From Bacillota bacterium (GTDB taxonomy: Bacteria > Bacillota_E > Sulfobacillia > Sulfobacillales > Sulfobacillaceae), in NCBI GenBank assembly GCA_021802225.1, contig JAKAAS010000108.1, forward strand, positions 1-6,356: a DNA stretch of 6,356 bases. The letters run 5' to 3'. A model generated the notes under the pieces. The model saw nothing but the letters and a program-made list of their open reading frames with translations. It was not told the DNA's origin and did no database searches. Below are positions 1 to 5,146 of this stretch, in pieces; within the stretch, counting starts at the first letter, position 1, and each line of letters opens with the position of its first letter. A program made the position numbers and the translations under genes.

Positions 1-390
1 ATAAAACGCTCGCTGGGCTTCTTGATGCATGAGCTTACGTTCGTGTCCCGCAATGCGGCGGGCATTCGGATGCGGGGATGCCCGGAGTGCGGTCAACCGT
101 TCTCGGGTTTTTTTCACGCGTTGCGTCCATAACGTCGCCCCGTCTTTCATGGCTTGATGGCGGGCCCGAATGAGGTCTTGCGCTTCTTGCACCGCATCTT
201 TGGCGTAACGCAGCGGCAACTCCGTTTCACTGGCACAGTGACGTTCCAAACCGCCTATGTTGCGGAGGCCTTCACCCAAGCGTCGAAAGGCAAACCGCAG
301 CATGAACCCATATTTGCGCATCAAACGGCGTAACACCGTGTCCTGATCGGGCGTGACATCGAGCAAGACCCCAAAAATGGTCGTCTTCAT
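1..390 (-). CDS. tnpB: TnpB-like RNA-guided nuclease/transposase accessory protein, N-terminal part (partial)
   Basis: The frame is open for 130 codons from ATG at 388-390 to the left edge. The protein begins MKTTIFGVLLDVTPDQDTVL. It continues as a helical, Arg/Lys-rich N-terminal region, including a stretch read as PNARRIAGHERKLMHQEAQR near residues 108-127 that resembles the basic helix of TnpB/OrfB proteins. The RuvC-like catalytic residues and zinc finger would lie beyond the window, so nuclease integrity cannot be judged. TnpB proteins are known as guide-RNA-directed nucleases that help retain the element; that role here is by family. The start is supported by an AAGGAG Shine-Dalgarno 7 nt upstream, inside tnpA. 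The ATGA overlap with the tnpA stop suggests translational coupling. The family call rests on position beside an IS607 tnpA as much as on sequence. Confidence 0.8.
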   Translation of the reverse strand, partial: MKTTIFGVLLDVTPDQDTVLRRLMRKYGFMLRFAFRRLGEGLRNIGGLERHCASETELPLRYAKDAVQEAQDLIRARHQAMKDGATLWTQRVKKTRERLTALRASPHPNARRIAGHERKLMHQEAQRAFY

Positions 391-1037
391 TCGGGGACTC
401 CTTCCTGAGCTAAGGTCGCCATCGCTTGACGCACGGTCGAACCCATCTTGTTCCCTCTGCGTTGGCCATAAATGCGGGCCGAGAACGACGTGGTAATGGC
501 AATCAAGTCCTCCACGAGTTCCTGTTGATCGTCCTTCACCGGAGTCTCCATCACGACCACACGCACGCCGAAGGCGTGCAGAAAGGTTTCGAGATAGCCC
601 CAGCCGAACCGGGCTAATCGGTCCCGATATTCGACAACAACGAGGCTGGCCTTCCGTTCACGGACCAGGTCCAGCAGTTGATGCAAGCCTCGGCGTTGTT
701 CGTTCAATCCGCTGGCGACATCGGTGAGCGCGGCGACAACCGTCCACTGGTGTTCGGCTGCATAAGCGGTCAGCCGACCGAGTTGGCGGTCCAAATTCCC
801 CGCCTCTTGTTGTTTTTTCGTGGAGACGCGAGCATAGAGGATGCACCGAGTGTCGTGGGAGGGATGTGGCTCCGTCTCGTGCATCAGTGTCTGCAAGTCC
901 GCCACCCGATAGCGGCGATGATTCGTCAATGTGCGCAGGGGAATCAACCGTCCCTCGCGTTCCCATTTCCGGAGCCCTTCGATACTCATCCCGAGCATCT
1001 TCGCGGCTTTGCCAATACTGACAAACTGTTCGTCCAT
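387..1037 (-). CDS. tnpA: IS607-family serine recombinase (transposase A)
   Basis: This 216-aa protein catalyses transposition through a serine-recombinase mechanism. Residues about 5-50 form a MerR-like winged helix-turn-helix (SIGKAAKMLGMSIEGLRKWE, then a NHRRYR wing). Residues about 65-200 form a resolvase catalytic domain. The active site is intact: YARVST places Arg70 and nucleophile Ser72, and DRLAR supplies Asp139, Arg140 and Arg143, matching the spacing seen in gamma-delta resolvase. A C-terminal YGQRRG at 190-195 is also typical of the family. The length fits IS607 TnpA, which places the HTH in front of the catalytic domain, the reverse of classic resolvases. ATG at 1035-1037 has an AGGTGG Shine-Dalgarno 7 nt upstream. 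The stop overlaps the tnpB start by 4 bp. No truncation or frameshift is seen, so the protein looks active. Confidence 0.95.
   Translation of the reverse strand: MDEQFVSIGKAAKMLGMSIEGLRKWEREGRLIPLRTLTNHRRYRVADLQTLMHETEPHPSHDTRCILYARVSTKKQQEAGNLDRQLGRLTAYAAEHQWTVVAALTDVASGLNEQRRGLHQLLDLVRERKASLVVVEYRDRLARFGWGYLETFLHAFGVRVVVMETPVKDDQQELVEDLIAITTSFSARIYGQRRGNKMGSTVRQAMATLAQEGVPE
398..403 (-). promoter_or_regulatory. Shine-Dalgarno for tnpB within tnpA
   Basis: AAGGAG on the minus strand lies 7 nt before the tnpB ATG (388-390), inside the last codons of tnpA. It supports this ATG as the tnpB start and coupling to tnpA translation. Confidence 0.7.
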
Positions 1038-1044
1038 TGTTCTA

Positions 1045-1096
1045 CCACCTGAAAGAATTATACCATACTATTAGACATAATTGTAGATTTGTCATA
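1045..1096 (-). promoter_or_regulatory. tnpA promoter and ribosome binding site
   Basis: A perfect TATAAT box reads leftward at 1057-1062. A weak TACAAT lies 17 bp upstream at 1080-1085. A second, overlapping possibility is ATGACA (1090-1095) with AATAGT (1067-1072) at 17-bp spacing. The Shine-Dalgarno AGGTGG is at 1045-1050. If the TATAAT box is used, transcription would begin near 1050, leaving a leader of only about 13 nt that starts at the Shine-Dalgarno itself. Confidence 0.55.
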
Positions 1097-1097
1097 A
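1070..1097 (-). repeat. Two imperfect 11-bp direct repeats at the IS607 end
   Basis: On the minus strand, TTATGACAAAT (1087-1097) and TTATGTCTAAT (1070-1080) match at 9 of 11 positions and start 17 bp apart. They overlap the upstream part of the tnpA promoter. IS607-family TnpA is known to bind its element ends as multiple dimers, so repeated sites here could be transposase binding sites that also autoregulate tnpA. That role is inference. Confidence 0.4.
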
Positions 1098-1160
1098 GCA
1101 GTTATAACCTTCTTGTTGGCATTCCCCCGCCGCAGTTTCTCCCGGCTGGCGTAGATGCCT

Positions 1161-1190
1161 AAAAGAGCAACGGCCATATACCGCCGCTGC
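1161..1190 (-). terminator. Intrinsic terminator of the MFS exporter gene
   Basis: On the minus strand GCAGCGGC (1183-1190) pairs with GCCGTTGC (1167-1174). This gives an 8-bp stem with one G-U pair and an 8-nt loop, followed immediately by TCTTTT (1161-1166). The first base of the stem is the last base of the MFS TAG stop codon (1190-1192). It would insulate the IS607 genes downstream from read-through out of the exporter gene. Confidence 0.75.
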
Positions 1191-2899
1191 TATTCACTGG
1201 CGGCGCCCCTGCCTTTCCCGCTATTCTCTTCTTCATTATAGATATACTGAGATCCGCGCAGAAGGGATGCCACGGCGGCGATCACGGAGATCACGGCCGA
1301 AAATATGAACACGGTGCGCAATGCGCTCATGAAGGGCGCAGAAATCAGATGCGGAAAGAATTCCCGGCTCGTCAGCATGGCGCTGCTGGCTGCCGGCAGA
1401 CTGTGCAGCACGGCCGCCGGCAATATCGTCTGAATCGGGTTATATCCCAGCAGCGCGGCAAACAGTGCGGCGATGGGCGGCAGGTGCGAGATGCCGGCCA
1501 CCATGGCGGCTGGCAAGTGGAATGCCGCTAATCCGTGGTGCAGGGCGCCGGGCAATTTCTGGTTGAGGCCACTGATGACCATCGTGAAGAACAGCCCGAT
1601 ACTGAGCATCATGCCGGCATTCATGAAAGTCGAGCGCATCCCGGAGGCAGCCCCGCGGTAGCGAGCCGGCACGCTATTCATGATAGCGGCCGAGTTGGGG
1701 GAGGCGAACAGACCCATGCCGGCTCCGAGAAGGAATATCGCCCCGGCAAATACCCAGTAATTGAAGTCAGCGGGCAGTGTGGTGAGCAGGGAGAAGCCCA
1801 ATGCCGCCACCAGCATGCCGGCCAGGCCGAACCAGCGCGCTCCGTAACGGTCGGACAGACGCCCGCTGACCGGGCCGGCAATCAGAAATCCCACCATTTG
1901 GGGCAGCGTGTCGATGCCTGCCTGCAGCGGGGTGTTAACGAAAGACACGCCGTGCAGTGGCAGCCAGATCCCCTGCAGCCAGATAATCAGCATAAACTGC
2001 AGTCCACCCCGTGCCACGGCTGCCAGCAAGCCCGCAATATTTCCGGCGCTGAACGCCTGGTTGCGGAACAGATTCATGTTGAACATCGGTTCTTTAATGT
2101 ACAATTCGGCCAGCACGAATGCTGCGAGCAACACCATTCCGCCAATCAAGCTGATGAGCACGAAGGGACTCTTCCAGCCCGTGGCATGGCTGCCGTATGG
2201 CTGGATGCTGTACGTCAACCCCAAAAGCACTCCGAGCAACCCCACGGCAAAGGTGATGTTGCCCAGCCAGTCCAGCTTGAGCGGCGCCCGCTTCCTTCCA
2301 GATTCCTTCAAGGCGATATACGCCCAGATGGTCCCAAATAGGCCAAAAGGCACATTGATCAGGAAAACCCAGCGCCAGTTGATGGCTGCCATCAGTCCGC
2401 CCAGGACGATGCCGATCACCGACCCTCCGATTCCTGCCACCTGATTGAGTCCCAGGGCAAAACCCCGTTCGTTGGTTGGGAACGCATCCGTCAGGATGGC
2501 AGCGCTGTTGGCAAACAGGAATGCCCCGCCGACACCCTGCACGACCCGGAAAATGATGAGCTGCCACTCTCCCGCAACCCCTTCGCCCCACGTCAGGGAA
2601 AGTAGGATAGATCCCATAGAGAACACCGCAAATCCTAGATTGTACAGGCGGACGCGTCCATAACTGTCGGACAGCCGGCCAAAGGACACCAGCAGGATGG
2701 TGGTCGCAACGTTAAATCCCATTAATACCCACAGTAGCAGGCCAGTCTGGCCCGGAGCCAGCGGGTTGACATGAATGCCGCGAAAAATGGCGGGAAGGGC
2801 AATGATCACACTGGTGCCGTTAATGGCTGCCATGAGGATTCCCAGCGTGGTGTTGGATAAGGCGATCCACTTATAGGCAACGCCATGCTCTCTAGACAC
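1190..2899 (-). CDS. MFS multidrug-type exporter, DHA2 (EmrB/QacA-like) family
   Basis: This 569-aa integral membrane protein is predicted to export drugs or other small molecules by proton antiport. About 14 hydrophobic segments fit the DHA2 family. Motif A is GRLSDSYGRVR at residues 74-84, with a second-half copy GRLSDRYGAR at 346-355. FRVVQG around Arg118 matches motif B. The glycine-rich run at about 156-168, followed by NWRWVFLINVPFG, matches the antiporter motif C region. A long, mildly hydrophobic segment at about 441-523 precedes the last TM segment, and the tail is charged (NEEENSGKGRG). The start is GTG at 2897-2899, because GGAGG lies 7 nt upstream at 2907-2911 and no in-frame ATG is better placed. 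It is divergent from yhgE across 242 bp and has its own promoter and terminator. The substrate cannot be inferred. Confidence 0.92.
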   Translation of the reverse strand: MSREHGVAYKWIALSNTTLGILMAAINGTSVIIALPAIFRGIHVNPLAPGQTGLLLWVLMGFNVATTILLVSFGRLSDSYGRVRLYNLGFAVFSMGSILLSLTWGEGVAGEWQLIIFRVVQGVGGAFLFANSAAILTDAFPTNERGFALGLNQVAGIGGSVIGIVLGGLMAAINWRWVFLINVPFGLFGTIWAYIALKESGRKRAPLKLDWLGNITFAVGLLGVLLGLTYSIQPYGSHATGWKSPFVLISLIGGMVLLAAFVLAELYIKEPMFNMNLFRNQAFSAGNIAGLLAAVARGGLQFMLIIWLQGIWLPLHGVSFVNTPLQAGIDTLPQMVGFLIAGPVSGRLSDRYGARWFGLAGMLVAALGFSLLTTLPADFNYWVFAGAIFLLGAGMGLFASPNSAAIMNSVPARYRGAASGMRSTFMNAGMMLSIGLFFTMVISGLNQKLPGALHHGLAAFHLPAAMVAGISHLPPIAALFAALLGYNPIQTILPAAVLHSLPAASSAMLTSREFFPHLISAPFMSALRTVFIFSAVISVIAAVASLLRGSQYIYNEEENSGKGRGAASE

Positions 2900-2906
2900 A
2901 CCTCAG

Positions 2907-2977
2907 CCTCCAATCATAACGTTAACGTCAATGTATAACTATCCTCGTATTATAGCCTGAGTGGAGAACGATGATAA
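2907..2977 (-). promoter_or_regulatory. Promoter and RBS of the MFS exporter gene
   Basis: Reading leftward, TTATCA (2972-2977, 4/6 to consensus) is 17 bp from a perfect TATAAT (2949-2954). Transcription would start near 2942. GGAGG at 2907-2911 sits 7 nt before the GTG start. The 5' leader of about 43 nt contains the near-palindrome at 2917-2930. Confidence 0.7.
2917..2930. promoter_or_regulatory. Candidate operator in the MFS leader
   Basis: ACGTTAACGT (2919-2928) is a perfect 10-bp palindrome. It extends to 14 bp (TAACGTTAACGTCA) with a single mismatched pair. It lies about 12 bp downstream of the expected transcription start and before the RBS, where a bound repressor would block elongation. 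Dyads of this size next to efflux genes are usually sites for TetR- or MarR-type repressors. No regulator gene is present in the window. Confidence 0.45.
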
Positions 2978-3073
2978 GAGAAGGAAGCTCTTTTTTGTTT
3001 ACTCGCCGGGGAGATTTTCTTGTCTAAAGAGATATGGCGCCTCCCCCAGTGAACAGCCAAAGTTCCAGGACGG

Positions 3074-3135
3074 TTGCAAAATCCCAGAAGCCGAGTTACT
3101 ATACTGACTAGTCAGTGCAAATATAACTTAGGAGG
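3074..3135 (+). promoter_or_regulatory. Promoter and RBS of yhgE
   Basis: TTGCAA (3074-3079) is 17 bp from TACTAT (3097-3102). Each matches consensus at 4 of 6 positions. An overlapping TATACT (3100-3105, 5/6) would need a 20-bp spacer. Transcription would start at about 3109-3112, inside the palindrome. GGAGG (3131-3135) lies 6 nt before the ATG at 3142. Confidence 0.6.
3103..3116. promoter_or_regulatory. TetR-type operator palindrome over the yhgE promoter
   Basis: ACTGACTAGTCAGT is a perfect 14-bp palindrome. It overlaps the end of the -10 region and the predicted start site, a position for direct repression. TGAC-centred dyads of this kind are common targets of TetR-family repressors, and in Bacillus subtilis yhgE lies next to the TetR-family gene yhgD. 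No such regulator is encoded here, so it would lie outside the window. Confidence 0.6.
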
Positions 3136-3141
3136 CGCCAT

Positions 3142-5025
3142 ATGCGTTCTCTTCTCTTGGGAACACGGAAAGGCTGGCTGTCCATACTGGCGATTGCTAT
3201 AGTTCCGCTCCTTTACAGCGGGGCTTATCTCAGCGCATATTGGAATCCCTACGGCCATCTCAGCCGGCTCCCCATTGATATCGTCAATCAGGACAAAGGC
3301 GCTCACGGAGAACACTTGGGTGCGGACGTCGCTCGCCGTTTGCCGCGCGGCTGGGACATTCGTAAAGCCACTACGGCTGAAGCGGCGCGCCAGTTGAAAA
3401 ACGGGACAGCGAACCTTGCCATTACAATCCCTGCCGATTATACGGAAAAGATTTTGAGACACCAGACGCCGGCTATCACCTTTACGGTAAATCCCGGCAG
3501 CAACTATCTCAATGACCTGCTGATGCAGAAAGAAAGTGTGGCGCTGACTCAACAATTAAACAGGGCTCTGCGGTCAGCCGCTTCCCGGGATATGGCGAAG
3601 AGCCTGCACAGGGCTTCGAGCGGTGCCCAGGCAATGGGGCTGGCAAGTCACAAACTCTATCATGGCGCTGAGATGCTGAATCAGGACGGCCAGGCGCTGC
3701 ACCGAGCCGCTTTGAGTGCGGCGGCAGGCGCTCAAGCCATTCACACGGGGTCGGCGGAGCTGGCCCAGGGATCTTCCAGCCTTGCGAGCAGTCTTGGCAC
3801 GCTGTCTGCGGACACGTCTGAGTGGGCGCAGGGCGCAGGTCTGGCGGCAGCTAATCTCGAGAGAGGCCAGAAAACTCTGCAGGCTGCGACAGCACAGGCG
3901 GCGGCCGCTGTTGGCCAGATTTCCGGCGATGTGGCAGAAATCCGCCGTTTGCTGGCAATTTCCTCTCCTACGCCTCAGCAAGCGGCTGAACTGGCGTCGC
4001 TGCAAAGGCAGGTGGCGCAGGACCAGGCTGGCCTGGCGCAGATGGACAAGGGGCTGGCGAGCGGGCCTTCTGAAATCGGCAGCCCCGGAGGCACAGCCTT
4101 GGCCGCTCTCGAGCAACAAACCAGCCAGTTGGCCGCGGGGATTAAACAAGCTGCTGGAGCCGCGAGCCAGGTGGCGGACAGCAGCCAGGCCCTGGCAGGC
4201 AGATCGGGCACCCTCGCTGCGGGTATAGCTGCAGCGGCGGCGGAAGACGGGCGTTATGACCGCGGGGTGGCTGGGTTAAAAGAGCCGCTGGAGGCGCTCG
4301 GAACAGATTCAGAGGTGTTGGGGCATGGCTTGAGCCGGTCGTCAGGGGTGATGGAATTTATGGTCCAGCCTGTCTCCGGAACATTCAGGCAGATGGCTCC
4401 TGCCAGCAATTACGGAAAAGGGCTGTCGCCCTACTTTCTCGCCCTCTCTTTGTGGGTTGGGGCGCTAGTGGTGACTGTAATCGTGCCGGGAGGAATTCGC
4501 AAAGGGTTCGGGCTGCGACAGGTCACGAGCCTGGGAATCGGTCTGGCTCAAAGCGCTATTTTGGCCGGAGGCATTCTGCTGCTGCTGCCATTAAGTCCCG
4601 TGCATCTGTGGGCCTTCTGGGGAATTATGGGCGGCATTGCAGTCACATGGTGGGCTGTCATGCGCCTGCTGTCGGAAAAATTGGGAGACGGCGGCCGGTT
4701 GCTGGGGATTGTTCTCCTCGTCGTGCAGTTGGCGGGATCCGCTGGCACTTACCCTATCCAACTGTCCCCGGCGCTGTTTGGCGACATCCATCCCTACCTT
4801 CCCATGACGTGGGCCATTCACTTGCTGCGCTATGCGGTTTCGGGAGCTATGCCCAACCGGGTTGGCAGCAATATTCTCTGGCTGGCATTGGTCGCGGCAG
4901 TCTCATGGGCGGCCACCCAGTTCATTCCGGGGCGCATCCCGTTTAACTCGCCGCCACTGGAAGCGGGGCTGGATGAATCCGGTCCCCTGGCGCCGGTGCC
5001 CTTGGGCTCGGCCCCTCCCGCATGA
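3142..5025 (+). CDS. yhgE: YhgE/Pip-family membrane protein
   Basis: This 627-aa protein belongs to the YhgE/Pip family, which includes Bacillus YhgE and lactococcal phage infection protein and is related to ABC-2-type membrane proteins. One TM segment (about 11-31) is followed by the conserved N-terminal domain, with LPIDIVNQDKGA (43-54) and an ITIPADYTEKIL motif (94-105). A large outside domain follows to about 427, then five TM segments (about 428-448, 463-485, 487-508, 519-537, 576-594). The signature GTYPIQLSPALFGDIHPYLP lies at 535-554. The Ala/Gly/Ser/Gln-rich region at about 150-365 has heptad-like Leu/Gly spacing. The positive-inside rule puts the C-terminus in the cytoplasm. It ends in a proline-rich tail. 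At 627 aa it is shorter than B. subtilis YhgE. The molecular function of the family is unsettled; export, envelope stress and phage receptor roles are reported. It is divergent from an MFS exporter. Confidence 0.92.
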   Translation: MRSLLLGTRKGWLSILAIAIVPLLYSGAYLSAYWNPYGHLSRLPIDIVNQDKGAHGEHLGADVARRLPRGWDIRKATTAEAARQLKNGTANLAITIPADYTEKILRHQTPAITFTVNPGSNYLNDLLMQKESVALTQQLNRALRSAASRDMAKSLHRASSGAQAMGLASHKLYHGAEMLNQDGQALHRAALSAAAGAQAIHTGSAELAQGSSSLASSLGTLSADTSEWAQGAGLAAANLERGQKTLQAATAQAAAAVGQISGDVAEIRRLLAISSPTPQQAAELASLQRQVAQDQAGLAQMDKGLASGPSEIGSPGGTALAALEQQTSQLAAGIKQAAGAASQVADSSQALAGRSGTLAAGIAAAAAEDGRYDRGVAGLKEPLEALGTDSEVLGHGLSRSSGVMEFMVQPVSGTFRQMAPASNYGKGLSPYFLALSLWVGALVVTVIVPGGIRKGFGLRQVTSLGIGLAQSAILAGGILLLLPLSPVHLWAFWGIMGGIAVTWWAVMRLLSEKLGDGGRLLGIVLLVVQLAGSAGTYPIQLSPALFGDIHPYLPMTWAIHLLRYAVSGAMPNRVGSNILWLALVAAVSWAATQFIPGRIPFNSPPLEAGLDESGPLAPVPLGSAPPA

Positions 5026-5042
5026 ACATTTACAGTGTCCTC

Positions 5043-5069
5043 GCGGCCGCCTCTTGTTGGGGCAGCCGC
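5043..5069 (+). other. Strong hairpin between yhgE and gpx, no U-tract
   Basis: GCGGCCGCCTC (5043-5053) pairs with GGGGCAGCCGC (5059-5069) around a 5-nt loop. The 11-bp stem has one C-A mismatch and one G-U pair. The following bases are ATAAAATC, so it is not a canonical intrinsic terminator on either strand. It starts 17 nt after the yhgE stop and may protect the yhgE mRNA 3' end or act as a weak or Rho-assisted end. Confidence 0.5.
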
Positions 5070-5114
5070 ATAAAATCAGTGAATCGAGCTGCGGCGCGCA
5101 TGAATGGAAGACGG

Positions 5115-5136
5115 TATAATACAAGAACAAAGGGGG
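5115..5136 (+). promoter_or_regulatory. -10 box and RBS of the glutathione peroxidase gene
   Basis: A perfect TATAAT (5115-5120) and a strong AAAGGGGG ribosome binding site (5129-5136) precede the gene. The expected -35 position (about 5092-5097) is CGGCGC, unlike TTGACA, and there is no extended -10. The promoter may therefore need an activator or another sigma factor, or the gene may also be read from yhgE. Confidence 0.45.
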
Positions 5137-5146
5137 CTTGTCAAAA

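Larger units (their letters stand above)
1..1110 (-). mobile_element. IS607-family insertion sequence, tnpA end (partial)
   Basis: A complete serine-recombinase tnpA is followed, with a 4-bp overlap, by a tnpB-like gene on the same strand. This is the gene order of IS607-family elements. The element is cut by the left window edge, so the tnpB end is not visible. The right boundary is an estimate. It must lie between the tnpA promoter/repeat region (to about 1097) and the terminator of the MFS gene (1161-1190), and an AT-rich stretch changes to GC-rich DNA near 1110-1125. IS607 elements characteristically lack terminal inverted repeats and target duplications, so the exact end cannot be read from one copy. 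The insertion appears to sit in intergenic DNA downstream of the exporter. Confidence 0.85.
3032..3143. repeat. 13-bp perfect inverted repeat bracketing the yhgE control region
   Basis: ATATGGCGCCTCC (3032-3044) is the exact reverse complement of GGAGGCGCCATAT (3131-3143). The right arm contains the yhgE Shine-Dalgarno (3131-3135) and the first two bases of its ATG. The 86 bp between the arms hold the predicted yhgE promoter and palindrome. Six central bases, GGCGCC, are self-palindromic, which makes the match somewhat easier to get by chance. Function is unknown. Confidence 0.6.

Noticed and set aside
678..1052. 124-aa plus-strand open frame opposite tnpA
   Set aside because: It is the shadow of an intact serine recombinase with all catalytic residues. 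It reads through the tnpA RBS in antisense.
1535..2341. 268-aa open frame on the plus strand antisense to the MFS gene
   Set aside because: It lies wholly opposite a clear MFS reading frame. Its product is rich in Gln/His/Arg with no domain or membrane pattern, and no RBS was recognised. It is a shadow of GC-rich coding DNA.
2975..2996. AAGAG...CTCTT stem followed by six Ts, terminator-like on the plus strand
   Set aside because: The stem is only 5 A/U-rich pairs and overlaps the MFS -35. No plus-strand gene upstream needs a terminator.
3032..3143. 112-bp segment bounded by 13-bp inverted repeats as a MITE or small mobile element
   Set aside because: No target-site duplication is visible at the flanks, and the right arm is part of the yhgE RBS and start, so the segment belongs to the gene's control region.
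3574..4149. 191-aa minus-strand open frame opposite yhgE
   Set aside because: The product is Arg/Leu-rich with no recognisable family, and it sits opposite the low-complexity part of yhgE, where antisense frames stay open by composition.
4452..5119. Overlapping plus-strand frames at the 3' end of yhgE (4452-4946 and 4832-5119)
   Set aside because: They lie in other frames of a well-supported gene, have no good RBS and encode no recognisable domains.
5138..5146. TTG start for the peroxidase, three codons upstream
   Set aside because: The ribosome binding site ends only 1 nt before this TTG. ATG 5147 has a workable 10-nt spacing.
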